This document shows, one piece after another, positions 18,768 to 28,427 of a stretch of 64,000 bases of DNA (the first letter of the stretch is position 1; the number at the start of each line of letters is the position of its first letter). The stretch spans positions 1-64,000 of the forward strand of contig JAJCXK010000088.1 in the NCBI GenBank assembly GCA_029263475.1, in the 5' to 3' direction. The notes below the pieces were generated by a model. The model did not search any database. It was not told where the DNA came from and saw nothing but the letters and a program-made list of their open reading frames with translations. A program made the position numbers and the translations under genes. This stretch comes from Candidatus Nitrosopumilus sp. Lineage in GTDB: Archaea; Thermoproteota; Nitrososphaeria; Nitrososphaerales; Nitrosopumilaceae.

Positions 18768-19094
18768 ATGAATATTTTACAATCAGTCTCCAAAATTGAA
18801 GAAGATTCTGGAAAAGACATACTGCTTGAAATTTTGTCTGATAGATACTGTAGAAAGATTTTGAAATCCATAACGTATAAACCAAAATCAACCATAGAAA
18901 TTTTTGAGGAAACAGGTATTCCCATTAGTACCATCTATAGAAGAATTCAAACTCTTTGTGATAGTAAATTACTTACAATTTCAGGTACTATATCCGAAGA
19001 TGGAAAGAAATTCTTTCTCTATAAGAGCAAGGTAGAATCAATCAACGCCACCTTCAATAATGGTAAAGTTGACGTTGAGGTAATTCTTACCTAA
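18768..19094 (+). CDS. Winged-helix/ArsR-type transcriptional regulator
   Basis: SDRYCRKILKSITYKPKSTIEIFEETGIPISTIYRRIQTLCDSKLL. Confidence 0.85.
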   Translation: MNILQSVSKIEEDSGKDILLEILSDRYCRKILKSITYKPKSTIEIFEETGIPISTIYRRIQTLCDSKLLTISGTISEDGKKFFLYKSKVESINATFNNGKVDVEVILT

Positions 19095-19193
19095 ACTTTT
19101 TTTGTTTGTAATGATTTACGAGAAATACAAATGACCAAACTAGATTCTAAACTATATCTATAAACTTAAGTTCAAAATTTACACATAAAGATT

Positions 19194-19280
19194 ATGAAAA
19201 GTTCGACTATTGGAGTAATTATAATTGGTATCTCTGTGGTTGTTTTTTATGGTGCCATGAGTTTATTGTGGGGATTCTGA
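19194..19280 (+). CDS. 28-aa single-TM micro-protein (MKSSTIGVIIIGISVVVFYGAMSLLWGF)
   Basis: ATG to TGA, one hydrophobic helix. Confidence 0.45.
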   Translation: MKSSTIGVIIIGISVVVFYGAMSLLWGF

Positions 19281-19291
19281 AAACTAACATT

Positions 19292-19726
19292 CTATTTTAT
19301 GATTAGAACTGGACATTTTGCTTTCTGCATAATTCCATTACTCACACTACCTAACAACACTTTGTCAAATCCTCCTCTGCCAAAAGAACCCATAACTATA
19401 AGATCGATGTTTTTGGACTTTGCAAAGGATATTAGATCTTTTGTTATACTTTTTGATTCTATGATTTTGAAATCCACTTGAATGGAATTTTGTTTTGCAG
19501 TTTTATCTAATTTGGAGAAATATTCTTCAGTTAGATTTTTTGCATTTTTTAAAATCCCTTTATTGACTCTTTTATCTTTATACCATCCCCCTAGATTTGT
19601 AATATCTAAACAAGTAACAACTTTGAGATTAGAGTCATGTTGTTTAGTTATCTCCATTGCTTTATTGAATGCACGAATTGCAGGAACAGACCCATCATAT
19701 GGAACTAAAATATTCTTAAAAGCCAT
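19292..19726 (-). CDS. Universal stress protein family
   Basis: FKNILVPYDGS...VMGSFGRGGFDKVLLGSVSNGIMQKAKCPVLIIK. Confidence 0.94.
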   Translation of the reverse strand: MAFKNILVPYDGSVPAIRAFNKAMEITKQHDSNLKVVTCLDITNLGGWYKDKRVNKGILKNAKNLTEEYFSKLDKTAKQNSIQVDFKIIESKSITKDLISFAKSKNIDLIVMGSFGRGGFDKVLLGSVSNGIMQKAKCPVLIIK

Positions 19727-20158
19727 TTATTTTACCACCATTACAGAACATTTTGCTTGCTGAGCCACGCCATTTGCAACACTTCCCAAAATTAATTTAT
19801 TCAAACCCGTTCTTCCATGTGATCCTATAACAATAAGATCTGATTTCCTAGATTTTGCAACGTTGATTATCTCCTTTACAATTGATGTACCTTGTTTAAT
19901 TTTTACCGACATTGGAACATTGCTATTTTTTGCTGCAGACTCTAGTTTGTAAATAAATTTTTTAGCTGCACTTTGTTGTTTTTTAATTACTTGAGAATTG
20001 ATTTTAGAATAACCAGTAACTGCGGAATACTCTCCTTCTATGACAGTAAATATAGTAATTTTAGAACCATCTTTTTTTGCAATATCTAATGCTTTTTGAA
20101 ATGCTCTACTAGAGAAACTTGTTGCATCATATGGTACTAGAATATTCTTAAAAATCAT
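19727..20158 (-). CDS. Universal stress protein family (tandem paralogue)
   Basis: FKNILVPYDATS...VIGSHGRTGLNKLILGSVANGVAQQAKCSVMVVK. Confidence 0.93.
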   Translation of the reverse strand: MIFKNILVPYDATSFSSRAFQKALDIAKKDGSKITIFTVIEGEYSAVTGYSKINSQVIKKQQSAAKKFIYKLESAAKNSNVPMSVKIKQGTSIVKEIINVAKSRKSDLIVIGSHGRTGLNKLILGSVANGVAQQAKCSVMVVK

Positions 20159-20343
20159 GTATGAAATTGTGTTTGTTTGAATTAAAAGAGAATACTTGAT
20201 TTTCATAAATGACTTTCAGAGTTGTAAACCGTAGAAAATTTAAAACAATTAGATTCAACTTTACATAGACTTCGTCAAATTAGAGGTGAAAATGGATGCA
20301 ACACTATCTGAAAATTAATTATTCACAAGTATCTATGATAGTT

Positions 20344-21210
20344 CTATGCAGGTGTGTAGTCTTTTGCTTGGCCTGCAACTGCTTTGGCCTGAGCATCTGC
20401 CTTTTGCAAGATTTGTTCTTTTGTCTCATCAGTCATAAATCCTGATTCAATAGATACAGCACGTGCAGATTGTGATGCCTTGCTAAGAATTTGTGAGATG
20501 TTATCTGCAGTAATGTATGCTGCCTCAATTGATAATGAAACAGCTTCTTGATGTGCTTGTCCGAATTCTGCTCTAATTGCCTCAACATCAATAATCATCT
20601 CTTCTTGAGAATATTTGAGACCCTCCTCTAATGCTGTAAATAATGTAATTCCTGCCTCAACTGGCTTGATATCTAATTTTCCTAATAGTGCGGCTAGTTT
20701 CTCATTGATTACACCGCCTTTCTCTACTGGAGTACTGTCTTTTGCAATCCAAATTGTACCTTGATCAATTTTAGTTGGAATGCCTGCTTCTTTGAATTCT
20801 GTAAGCATTGGACCTGGCGCAATTCCTGTATTCTTTGCAGGAACAACAATGTCAATACTTGCAACATCGCCACCACGCGCTGCCATCATGATTTTGTTTT
20901 TGGCAAGTAATACGTTTAGCTTGAATGGTGACATGTTTGTAAACATGAGCATGCATTGACCTGTTAATTCATCTGCCATTTCTTTGATTCCCGGTATGTC
21001 TAATTTACTTAAAGCTATTTTTGCAACTTTGTCTTTAATGCTAACAAATTCTACTTCTCCTTTGAGTGTCTTTCTTAGTGGTAAGATTTGTGAAGAGCGA
21101 ACTTTAGTCATTTTGATTATTGTCATTGTCTTGTATTTTTTTGGAACCTCTTGTAATTGTGCATACATCTGAGATTTTGCTTTAGGATAAGTTGTTCTGT
21201 TCTCATGCAT
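20344..21210 (-). CDS. rpl10: Ribosomal protein L10 (P0)
   Basis: Archaeal L10/P0 core; overlaps the downstream end of L1. Confidence 0.94.
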   Translation of the reverse strand: MHENRTTYPKAKSQMYAQLQEVPKKYKTMTIIKMTKVRSSQILPLRKTLKGEVEFVSIKDKVAKIALSKLDIPGIKEMADELTGQCMLMFTNMSPFKLNVLLAKNKIMMAARGGDVASIDIVVPAKNTGIAPGPMLTEFKEAGIPTKIDQGTIWIAKDSTPVEKGGVINEKLAALLGKLDIKPVEAGITLFTALEEGLKYSQEEMIIDVEAIRAEFGQAHQEAVSLSIEAAYITADNISQILSKASQSARAVSIESGFMTDETKEQILQKADAQAKAVAGQAKDYTPA

Positions 21211-21865
21211 GTTTCTTTCTGACCTCTTGGATTTGTTTAATTGGTTTGCCCATTGTTGTCTTTATCATAATTCTTTTCATGTTTTTCTCTCCGTTTGGTA
21301 ATTTCTTTTCAATTGCAGCAAGAACTGCATGTGCATTAATTGCCAAGTCTGCATCCTCCATTGTAATATCTCCAATCTTACATGATACAGATAGTGATGC
21401 TCTAGTTCTAACTTTGATTGATGTTCTAAATCTTGCCAAAAATGCACTAATATCTGCATTAAATGGAACTGGTGTTGGCATCTTTCCTCTAGGACCTAAT
21501 AATTGACCCAAAGTTTTACCAACAATTGGCATGACTTGAGTGTCTGCCAAAAAGTAATCATATTTGTTAATGAATTTTCTAGATTCTCTTTTGTTAGCTG
21601 CAAATTTATCTAATTCTGCTGTTCCAATTACAGAGTCTGCATTTGCAGCTTTTGCTTTTGTTCCCATGTCTCCTGTTGCCATAACACAAACAGTTGCAGG
21701 AGAACTAGTCTTTGGAAGTTGAACTACTTCATTGAGTGCAAATCCTTTTTTGACATCAATATCTTTGAAGTTGACAATTAACTCAATTGACTGCTTGAAT
21801 TTTCTTTCCTTTGTTGCAGCTTTTGCCTCTTTGATAACATCGACCAGCTGTACCTCTGTAATCAT
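21203..21865 (-). CDS. rpl1: Ribosomal protein L1
   Basis: KLGQLLGPRGKMP-like motif (KTLGQLLGPRGKMPTPV). Confidence 0.95.
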   Translation of the reverse strand: MITEVQLVDVIKEAKAATKERKFKQSIELIVNFKDIDVKKGFALNEVVQLPKTSSPATVCVMATGDMGTKAKAANADSVIGTAELDKFAANKRESRKFINKYDYFLADTQVMPIVGKTLGQLLGPRGKMPTPVPFNADISAFLARFRTSIKVRTRASLSVSCKIGDITMEDADLAINAHAVLAAIEKKLPNGEKNMKRIMIKTTMGKPIKQIQEVRKKHA

Positions 21866-21981
21866 TACGAACATTTTTCAAGAATGCCTACTTAAAATCG
21901 TTTAGAGATTGAGATTTTTAGATACTCTTTATTTTAAAAAATTACATATTTTAATGAAAATATTTGTAAATCCAAAGCAAA

Positions 21982-22488
21982 TTGCCCTCAAAACCTACAT
22001 ATATTAAATCAGAACCTCAAATTTTGAACGCGTTGCATAGATTTGACGAACTTGATATGAAATTACTTTATGAATTAACCAAAGATGGTTCAATTTCTGT
22101 TCCTATTCTATCTAAAAAACTCGGAATTAATGCATCAGTTCTGTATAGTAGAATTAAACGATTAATGAAGAAGAAACTAATTAAGAAATTCACTATAGAG
22201 ATTGATGACACTCTACTGGGAATTGGAGTAAAGGCATCAGTTGGAATTAACCGCGATCCAAAATACAAAGATACAATTCACAAAAAATTTATGGAAACTC
22301 CTGAAGTTGTAGCAATTTCAGAAGTAACTGGTAGATTTGATATTATGATTGAAGTTTATGCCAAGAATTTAGAGGCCCTCCATTCAGTAGTAATTGAGAA
22401 AATTGGAAAAATCGAAGGCATTCAAAATACTGAAACCTTTGTAGAATTACAAAAGACTGACAAAGATCCAGTTTATCTGATTCAATAA
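21982..22488 (+). CDS. Lrp/AsnC family transcriptional regulator (TTG start)
   Basis: HTH LDMKLLYELTKDGSISVPILSKKLGINASVLYSRIKRL and a RAM-like domain. Confidence 0.9.
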   Translation: MPSKPTYIKSEPQILNALHRFDELDMKLLYELTKDGSISVPILSKKLGINASVLYSRIKRLMKKKLIKKFTIEIDDTLLGIGVKASVGINRDPKYKDTIHKKFMETPEVVAISEVTGRFDIMIEVYAKNLEALHSVVIEKIGKIEGIQNTETFVELQKTDKDPVYLIQ

Positions 22489-22499
22489 TCGTCCAAATC

Positions 22500-22664
22500 A
22501 TGGATTTTTGGAAGACTTTACAACGTCTCAGTTTTAAGAAATTATCTATCATTTTTCTAGTACTTTTAACGATAACATTCCTTGGAATCTATACTACTTG
22601 TGGTACTCTTTACAAGGTTGATTGCCATGAGGTACTTTTACGTAAAATCCCAAGAGGATTTTAG
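22500..22664 (+). CDS. 54-aa single-TM micro-protein (MDFWKTLQRLSFKKLSIIFLVLLTITFLGIYTTCGTLYKVDCHEVLLRKIPRGF)
   Basis: ATG to TAG with a clear TM helix. Confidence 0.5.
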   Translation: MDFWKTLQRLSFKKLSIIFLVLLTITFLGIYTTCGTLYKVDCHEVLLRKIPRGF

Positions 22665-22716
22665 ACTAACATAACGAAAACATTAAACAAACAATGGGAT
22701 TGATTTTTGATGTATA

Positions 22717-22827
22717 ATGGATAAAAAAGACGGTCTAGTTTTAGCTGGAATTATTGCCGGTGCCAGTACTGCTGTAACATTGATGATTTTTGTTGCAAAT
22801 GGAATTATTAAAAATCCATTTCTATGA
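22717..22827 (+). CDS. 36-aa single-TM micro-protein (MDKKDGLVLAGIIAGASTAVTLMIFVANGIIKNPFL)
   Basis: ATG to TGA, hydrophobic helix. Confidence 0.5.
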   Translation: MDKKDGLVLAGIIAGASTAVTLMIFVANGIIKNPFL

Positions 22828-22947
22828 CCACATATCTAGTTCTTTAGATTCTCTTTTCTTACCCCACTTGTGTTTAATCTCTAGATGAATCTCTAGTTTG
22901 TGAGGAGAATCCATCACATCGTTGCATATTAGACATCGATAAGACAA
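22822..22947 (-). CDS. 41-aa C2H2 zinc-finger micro-protein (TTG start)
   Basis: SYRCLICNDVMDSPHKLEIHLEIKHKWGKK: C-x2-C-x12-H-x4-H. Confidence 0.6.
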   Translation of the reverse strand: MSYRCLICNDVMDSPHKLEIHLEIKHKWGKKRESKELDMWS

Positions 22948-23092
22948 GACGTATTGTATAATAAATTGGGATTAAAGAGATGGGTTATTGTAAAAATAAT
23001 TCCAAAACCAGAATTATGCTGTTTTACTAACATACCCATTCCGCAATGTTCTGCAAAAGAACTCTTAAGTCTATATCTTTTCAATAATATTT

Positions 23093-23221
23093 GTGGATGA
23101 GAAAGAATTCTACATTTGCAAAAATTGTGGAGCCGAATTTCGATCAACTGAAGTTCGACTTTATTGCAAAGTCTGCAAATCTAATTTAGATAGTACAGGG
23201 CAATTACCTAAACTTTCATGA
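23093..23221 (+). CDS. 42-aa zinc-ribbon micro-protein (GTG start)
   Basis: DEKEFYICKNCGAEFRSTEVRLYCKVCKSNLDSTGQLPKLS: CxxC...CxxC. Confidence 0.6.
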   Translation: MDEKEFYICKNCGAEFRSTEVRLYCKVCKSNLDSTGQLPKLS

Positions 23222-23315
23222 TTTTCTTAAATTCATACAATTTTATATTAAAAATTAAACAAATTTTCATTTTTTATACCCTGCTTTTTTTATTCTACAA
23301 AACAGACTGCTTAAT

Positions 23316-23495
23316 GTGGTAACAATTAGGTGCGATGAATATGGTTTTGATTGTGATTATTCCACAACAGGAAATGTTGAAGGTATGGTCTTTGACTATT
23401 GGAACCATATGAAAAATGAACATGGGATTGAATATTCTGTAGGAACTTTGGGAAAATACATCAAAAAGAAACTACCCAAACAAATTCCAACTTGA
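23316..23495 (+). CDS. DUF1059-like small protein (GTG start)
   Basis: VTIRCDEYGFDCDYSTTGNVEGMVFDYWNHMKNEHGIEYS resembles the DUF1059 pattern C..GFDCD...HGI. Confidence 0.65.
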   Translation: MVTIRCDEYGFDCDYSTTGNVEGMVFDYWNHMKNEHGIEYSVGTLGKYIKKKLPKQIPT

Positions 23496-23573
23496 ATTTT
23501 ACTTCCTAATAATGAATCAATTTATCATGATTGTATTCGAAAAATTATTCTTATATCTGAAAAACGATTCTAG

Positions 23574-24053
23574 TTATTGGAATTTCTCATCCCATTTACC
23601 TTCATTGACTTCTGCAGTAATCTCTTTTGGGGTCTTTCCTTCTACTTTGACTCCCAATGCTACACATGTACCAATGATAGTTTTTGCAACTGATTTTAGT
23701 GATGAAGCATAAGATTTTTCTAATTTTGTATTTGCAACTTTGACAATAGAGTCCATTGTGACATCTCCTGCCCATTCAGTTCCAGAAGCTCCTGAACCTT
23801 TTTGGATTCCTGCTTCTTTCATGATTAGTGCTGCAGCTGATGGAATACCAATTTCTATTTCATACTTTTTTGTATCGCTATCAACAATTACTGTTACTGG
23901 AACTTTCATTCCCTCAATGTCTTTAGTTTTTTCATTAATTGAATTGATGACTTCCATGATGTTAACCCCTAGAGGACCTAATGCTGGACCCAATGGTGGA
24001 CCTGCAGATGCTCCTCCGCCAGTTACAAGTGATGATATTTTTTGCTCTCCCAT
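23574..24053 (-). CDS. rpl11: Ribosomal protein L11
   Basis: GGGASAGPPLGPALGPLGVN. Confidence 0.97.
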   Translation of the reverse strand: MGEQKISSLVTGGGASAGPPLGPALGPLGVNIMEVINSINEKTKDIEGMKVPVTVIVDSDTKKYEIEIGIPSAAALIMKEAGIQKGSGASGTEWAGDVTMDSIVKVANTKLEKSYASSLKSVAKTIIGTCVALGVKVEGKTPKEITAEVNEGKWDEKFQ

Positions 24054-24088
24054 TCTAATTCCACTCTATATTGAAAATTTAATCCTTC

Positions 24089-24547
24089 CTAAGCCTCACT
24101 TGATAATTTAAGATAGTTTGCGTCAACTGTTACTGGTAATTGATATGCTGCATCAAGTAAAACCACTGTAGCTTCTTCTTTTTCAGCATCAATTCTGGTA
24201 ATTGTTGCTTTCATTCCCTTGAATGGACCACCTGTAATCTCTACTACATTATCTACAGCTAATGTTGATACCGTTGATTTCTTGATTAGGTATCCTTCGA
24301 TATCTTTGAATTCTAATTCTCCTCTTAATTGACCTCGAATGTGTCTTACACCTTCAACTGCCATGTATGCATCACTTGGGTTAATTGCCTCAATTACGAC
24401 ATATCCTTTAAGATCACTTACCCAAAACACTGATTGAATGTTAATTTGATTAGCATTGGCTTTAGCTTCTAATAATCTCATTACCACTTTTTCTTGCCCT
24501 CCAGTGGTTCTAATTGCAAATAGGTGTGATTTAATTTCCTCAGTCAT
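24089..24547 (-). CDS. spt5: Transcription elongation factor Spt5/NusG
   Basis: FAIRTTGGQEKVV... and KOW motif VVEITGGPFKGMKATI. Confidence 0.95.
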   Translation of the reverse strand: MTEEIKSHLFAIRTTGGQEKVVMRLLEAKANANQINIQSVFWVSDLKGYVVIEAINPSDAYMAVEGVRHIRGQLRGELEFKDIEGYLIKKSTVSTLAVDNVVEITGGPFKGMKATITRIDAEKEEATVVLLDAAYQLPVTVDANYLKLSSEA

Positions 24548-24548
24548 T

Positions 24549-24722
24549 TTATCTACCAAACGTAATTACCGAAAAGACAAACTGAATAGTAAATCCAATG
24601 AGGCCTACTCCACCTATTCCTAATAATACTAATCTCAAATGTTGCTGATACTCATCTTTGTCTGGTTTTTTAGCCATTTTCATGGTATTGACCATATTCT
24701 TCAGAGTTTGCCTAGGGTTCAT
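24549..24722 (-). CDS. secE: SecE/Sec61-gamma protein translocase subunit
   Basis: 57 aa with a C-terminal TM, immediately upstream of spt5; RQTLKNMVNTMKMAKKPDKDEYQQHLRLVLLGIGGVGLIGFTIQFVF. Confidence 0.85.
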   Translation of the reverse strand: MNPRQTLKNMVNTMKMAKKPDKDEYQQHLRLVLLGIGGVGLIGFTIQFVFSVITFGR

Positions 24723-24761
24723 TGCCTGAAATTAATAAGGTGTCCTTATATTCCTTATCTC

Positions 24762-25538
24762 ATGGAATTGCTAGTTGCGTATCAAGATGATCCTGCAGGT
24801 CACAATATGGCCAAATTTCTTTGCAAAGAAATGACTCAAGACGGTGATGTTTTTCATGGAAAATATTATGACTTGTTAATCATTCCAACTCCAGCAATTT
24901 CTGCTGATTGGTTAGAAGAAAAATATGATTATGATGGGTTTGTATTTTTATCAAAACATGCTGCAGAATCTGGAGTATTAGCTTTGACTTGTCATAGTAC
25001 TGGAAATTTCTCTGATGCAAAATTTGGTGGAAATAACAGACAAGTTGCAGTCCCTCATCCTGATCTACAAAAAGCATATCTTCAAACCCTAAAGAAAAAT
25101 GAATTTCAATTTTCAGAATTTCAAATAACTATAGAGGCAACTCACCATGGACCTACTGCCTTGAGCAAACCATCAATATTTATCGAAATAGGCACAACTG
25201 AGAAACAATGGACTGATGATTCTCTATGTAATTCTGTTGCATCTTTTGTACACCAAGTAATGTCTAATCCAATTAAAGAAAATCCTGTTGCAATCTGTTT
25301 TGGTGGAACTCACTATCCTACAAAATTTACTGATGAGTTATTAGAAGGAAAACATGCACTTGGAACTGTCATTCCAAAATATGCATTGGATTTTCTTGAT
25401 GAACAATTATTCTCTCATATTATTTCTCAAAATAGTATGGCTAAAACTGCTCTTTTGGATTGGAATGGATTGGGCTCTAACAAATCTAAAGTTCTTGATC
25501 TTCTCAAATCAACAACACTTGAGGTAATCAAGCTTTGA
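24762..25538 (+). CDS. dtdA: D-aminoacyl-tRNA deacylase, DtdA/GEK1 family
   Basis: FLSKHAAESGVLALTCHSTGNF, EATHHGPTALSKPSIFIEIGTTEKQW, CFGGTHYPTKFT. Confidence 0.93.
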   Translation: MELLVAYQDDPAGHNMAKFLCKEMTQDGDVFHGKYYDLLIIPTPAISADWLEEKYDYDGFVFLSKHAAESGVLALTCHSTGNFSDAKFGGNNRQVAVPHPDLQKAYLQTLKKNEFQFSEFQITIEATHHGPTALSKPSIFIEIGTTEKQWTDDSLCNSVASFVHQVMSNPIKENPVAICFGGTHYPTKFTDELLEGKHALGTVIPKYALDFLDEQLFSHIISQNSMAKTALLDWNGLGSNKSKVLDLLKSTTLEVIKL

Positions 25539-25834
25539 ATCTTGAAGAAAAGATTTACAAAAAATTACTCGAAGTCCCAAAAGGTAAAATCACCACTTAT
25601 GGTGAATTGGCAAAATCTGTTGGACTAAAAAACGGACAGAGGCTAGTTGGAAGAACAATGAACAAAAATCCATATCCTGTGATAATTCCTTGTCATAGAG
25701 TTGTGATGTCTACTGGAAAAATTGGTGGTTATGCATTTGGTGAGCATATCAAAACAAAATTACTAAATGATGAAGGTATTGAAATTCAAAACGGAAAAAT
25801 TATAGATTTAAAAAATAAAGTCTATCGATTCTAA
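25535..25834 (+). CDS. MGMT-family methylated-DNA--cysteine alkyltransferase
   Basis: VPKGKITTYGELAKSVG and PCHRVV active site. Confidence 0.9.
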   Translation: MNLEEKIYKKLLEVPKGKITTYGELAKSVGLKNGQRLVGRTMNKNPYPVIIPCHRVVMSTGKIGGYAFGEHIKTKLLNDEGIEIQNGKIIDLKNKVYRF

Positions 25835-26292
25835 TCTTTTCGCTTCTCTTTGATTTCTTCCATCAAAGTTCTAAGATGTGCTTTGTTTCTGACTGTGTTT
25901 CCACCAACTTTTTTGTATAGTGTCCAAAATTCAGGATTGGTCAAATCTTTTCTGTCTTTTGCAATTTTTAAGAGTCGTCTCAATGCACGAACCTTTGCAA
26001 CATAGACTTCCTTTTTACCAACACGTGCACCTTTTCTACCCTGTTTAGAGCCTTGAGTAGTACCCCTCTTGTTTCTCTGGACTTTCTTTGTTTGTGCTCT
26101 ACCTCTAGAAGTTCCTGTAAAAGATTTAATCTTAATTGTATTTGCTGTAATTAGACTGCGAATGTTTTCTCTTGTAATTGCATCTGCAATATCTGTCAAG
26201 TGATCAGTATCGAATCTAATTCTGTGTACTCCGACACCTGTGACTCTAGATGCGAGTCTTTTTTTAGCTTTAAGATTTACTACCACTTGCAC
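25831..26292 (-). CDS. rpl19e: Ribosomal protein L19e
   Basis: NLKAKKRLASRVTGVGVHRIRFD. Confidence 0.95.
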   Translation of the reverse strand: MQVVVNLKAKKRLASRVTGVGVHRIRFDTDHLTDIADAITRENIRSLITANTIKIKSFTGTSRGRAQTKKVQRNKRGTTQGSKQGRKGARVGKKEVYVAKVRALRRLLKIAKDRKDLTNPEFWTLYKKVGGNTVRNKAHLRTLMEEIKEKRKD

Positions 26293-26674
26293 TCACTCTC
26301 GCATTGAAAATTTTGTATTTGCCTTCAATTGCTTTGGCAACCACTTCTTTTCTTTTTTTAGTTCCAACACCGTGGCCAAATCTAACGCCATCTTTTTTCG
26401 GATCTAATTTTTCCAAGTCTGATAAATTGTAAACTAGATTATCTGTAAATCCTGAAGGATGTAATCCTCTTGCATCTTTTGGTCCGCCATATCCTACTTT
26501 GACAAGACCTGGACGACCTCTGCTTTTTTGTTTTCTTTGGTGATGATCAATACCTTTTGGTTTTCTCCAATTAGTTTGAAGTCTAACATAACGCCAACTT
26601 TCTGGTCTCTTGAATTCAGGATTGTGTTCTTTAACTTCTTCCCTCTTTGCAAGCTTTTCCTTGTTGATCGTCAT
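26270..26674 (-). CDS. rpl32e: Ribosomal protein L32e
   Basis: WRKPKGIDHHQRKQKSRGRPGLVKVGYGGPKDARGLHPSGF. Confidence 0.94.
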   Translation of the reverse strand: MTINKEKLAKREEVKEHNPEFKRPESWRYVRLQTNWRKPKGIDHHQRKQKSRGRPGLVKVGYGGPKDARGLHPSGFTDNLVYNLSDLEKLDPKKDGVRFGHGVGTKKRKEVVAKAIEGKYKIFNARVSASGSKS

Positions 26675-26821
26675 AGAATTGAGTCTTGAATTTTGAAATA
26701 AATACGTTCCTAGACAAAAAAATTTTTCAGATGCGAAGAGATAATAAGGAAATTTGGGGCGGATCGAAATATTCATGAACAAGCCTGAGACTGGTGAAAT
26801 GATTTTTGGTGATGGAACCTT

Positions 26822-28426
26822 ATGACTAAAGTAGTAGGAAATGCTGCAACTGACAAGTTTTCATCACAATTAACAGAGTTTGGAATCAATCCATCCAAAA
26901 TCCACAGAAATCTCACTGTAGATGAAATGGTGAAACTAGCAGTTGAGAGGGGGGAAGGAGTAGTAAACTCTACAGGCTCATTATCAGTCAATACTGGAAA
27001 ATATACAGGTCGTTCTCCTGATGATCGATTTATTGTATATGATGATAAAACTCACGAAACAATTGACTGGGGAAAAATCAATCATCAATTCCCAAGTGGT
27101 AAATTTGAGAAACTATTTGAGAAAATGAAAGACTTTGTTGATAACAAAGAACTTTTTGTTTTTGATGGTTTTGTAGGTGCTGACCCTGAAACTCGTTTAC
27201 CAATTAGAGTGATCAATGATCATGTCTGGCAAAGTCTCTTTGGAAATAATTTGTTTATCCGACCATCAAGTGAGGAATTACAAAACCATGAACCAGAATT
27301 TACCATTTTATGTATTAATGATTTTAAATCTGTTCCAGAAATTGATGGAACAAGAACTGATGTCTTTATCTTAATTGATTTGACAAGAAAAATTGTTTTG
27401 ATTGGAGGTACAGAGTATGCTGGAGAGATGAAAAAATCTTTGTTTGGTGTAATGAATTTCCTTTTACCTGAACGCGGTATATTTCCAATGCACTGTTCTG
27501 CAAACATTGGAGAAAAAGGAGATACTGCATTGTTCTTTGGATTATCTGGAACTGGAAAGACTACACTTTCAGCTGATCCTAATCGAAAACTAATTGGTGA
27601 TGATGAACATGGTTGGTCTGATAATGGGACTTTTAATTTTGAAGGTGGTTGTTATGCAAAATGTATTAACCTTAGCCAAGAAGCAGAACCTGAAATTTGG
27701 AATGCAATCAAGCCAGGCGCTGTCTTGGAAAATGTAGTACTCAATGACAGCATTCCAGATTATGATGATAATGCTTTAACTGAAAATACTAGAGTTGCAT
27801 ACCCTTTGGATTTCATTCCAGGTGCAGTTATTCCAAGTGTTGGAGGAAATCCTAGAGTCATCGTATTTTTGACTGCAGATGCATTGGGTGTGTTGCCACC
27901 AGTTTCTAGACTAACAAAAGAAGCTGCAATGTATCACTTTATGTCTGGATATACTAGCAAGTTAGCAGGAACTGAGAGAGGAATTAAAGAGCCAAAGTCT
28001 GTATTCTCTCAATGCTTTGGAGCACCATTTATGCCTAGACCTGCATCAGTTTATGCAAAATTACTTGGCGAGAAAATTAACCAACATAATACTGTAGTCT
28101 ATCTTGTAAACACCGGCTGGTCTGGTGGTGCATATGGTGTTGGAAAGAGAATCAAAATCAAATACAGCCGTGCAATGGTGACTGCTGCCCTTACAGGAGC
28201 ACTTGATATTGTAAAATACAGACATGATGATTTGTTTAATTTAGATATTCCAACTGAAGTCGAAGGAGTTCCATCTGAAATTTTAGATCCAAAAAATACT
28301 TGGATTGACAAGGACTCTTATGATTTATCTGCAAAAAAACTAGCTCAGATGTTTGTTGAAAACTTTACGAAATTTGAAAATGTTTCATCTGAAATAGTAG
28401 ATGCAGGTCCTAAAATTTTACAATAA
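26822..28426 (+). CDS. pckA: Phosphoenolpyruvate carboxykinase (ATP)
   Basis: TGRSPDDRFIV, GLSGTGKTTLSADP, RVAYPLDFIP. Confidence 0.97.
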   Translation: MTKVVGNAATDKFSSQLTEFGINPSKIHRNLTVDEMVKLAVERGEGVVNSTGSLSVNTGKYTGRSPDDRFIVYDDKTHETIDWGKINHQFPSGKFEKLFEKMKDFVDNKELFVFDGFVGADPETRLPIRVINDHVWQSLFGNNLFIRPSSEELQNHEPEFTILCINDFKSVPEIDGTRTDVFILIDLTRKIVLIGGTEYAGEMKKSLFGVMNFLLPERGIFPMHCSANIGEKGDTALFFGLSGTGKTTLSADPNRKLIGDDEHGWSDNGTFNFEGGCYAKCINLSQEAEPEIWNAIKPGAVLENVVLNDSIPDYDDNALTENTRVAYPLDFIPGAVIPSVGGNPRVIVFLTADALGVLPPVSRLTKEAAMYHFMSGYTSKLAGTERGIKEPKSVFSQCFGAPFMPRPASVYAKLLGEKINQHNTVVYLVNTGWSGGAYGVGKRIKIKYSRAMVTAALTGALDIVKYRHDDLFNLDIPTEVEGVPSEILDPKNTWIDKDSYDLSAKKLAQMFVENFTKFENVSSEIVDAGPKILQ

Positions 28427-28427
28427 A

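Noticed and set aside
22929-23147. 72-aa minus-strand ORF
   Set aside because: Overlaps the better supported zinc-ribbon and C2H2 micro-genes and has no recognisable signature.
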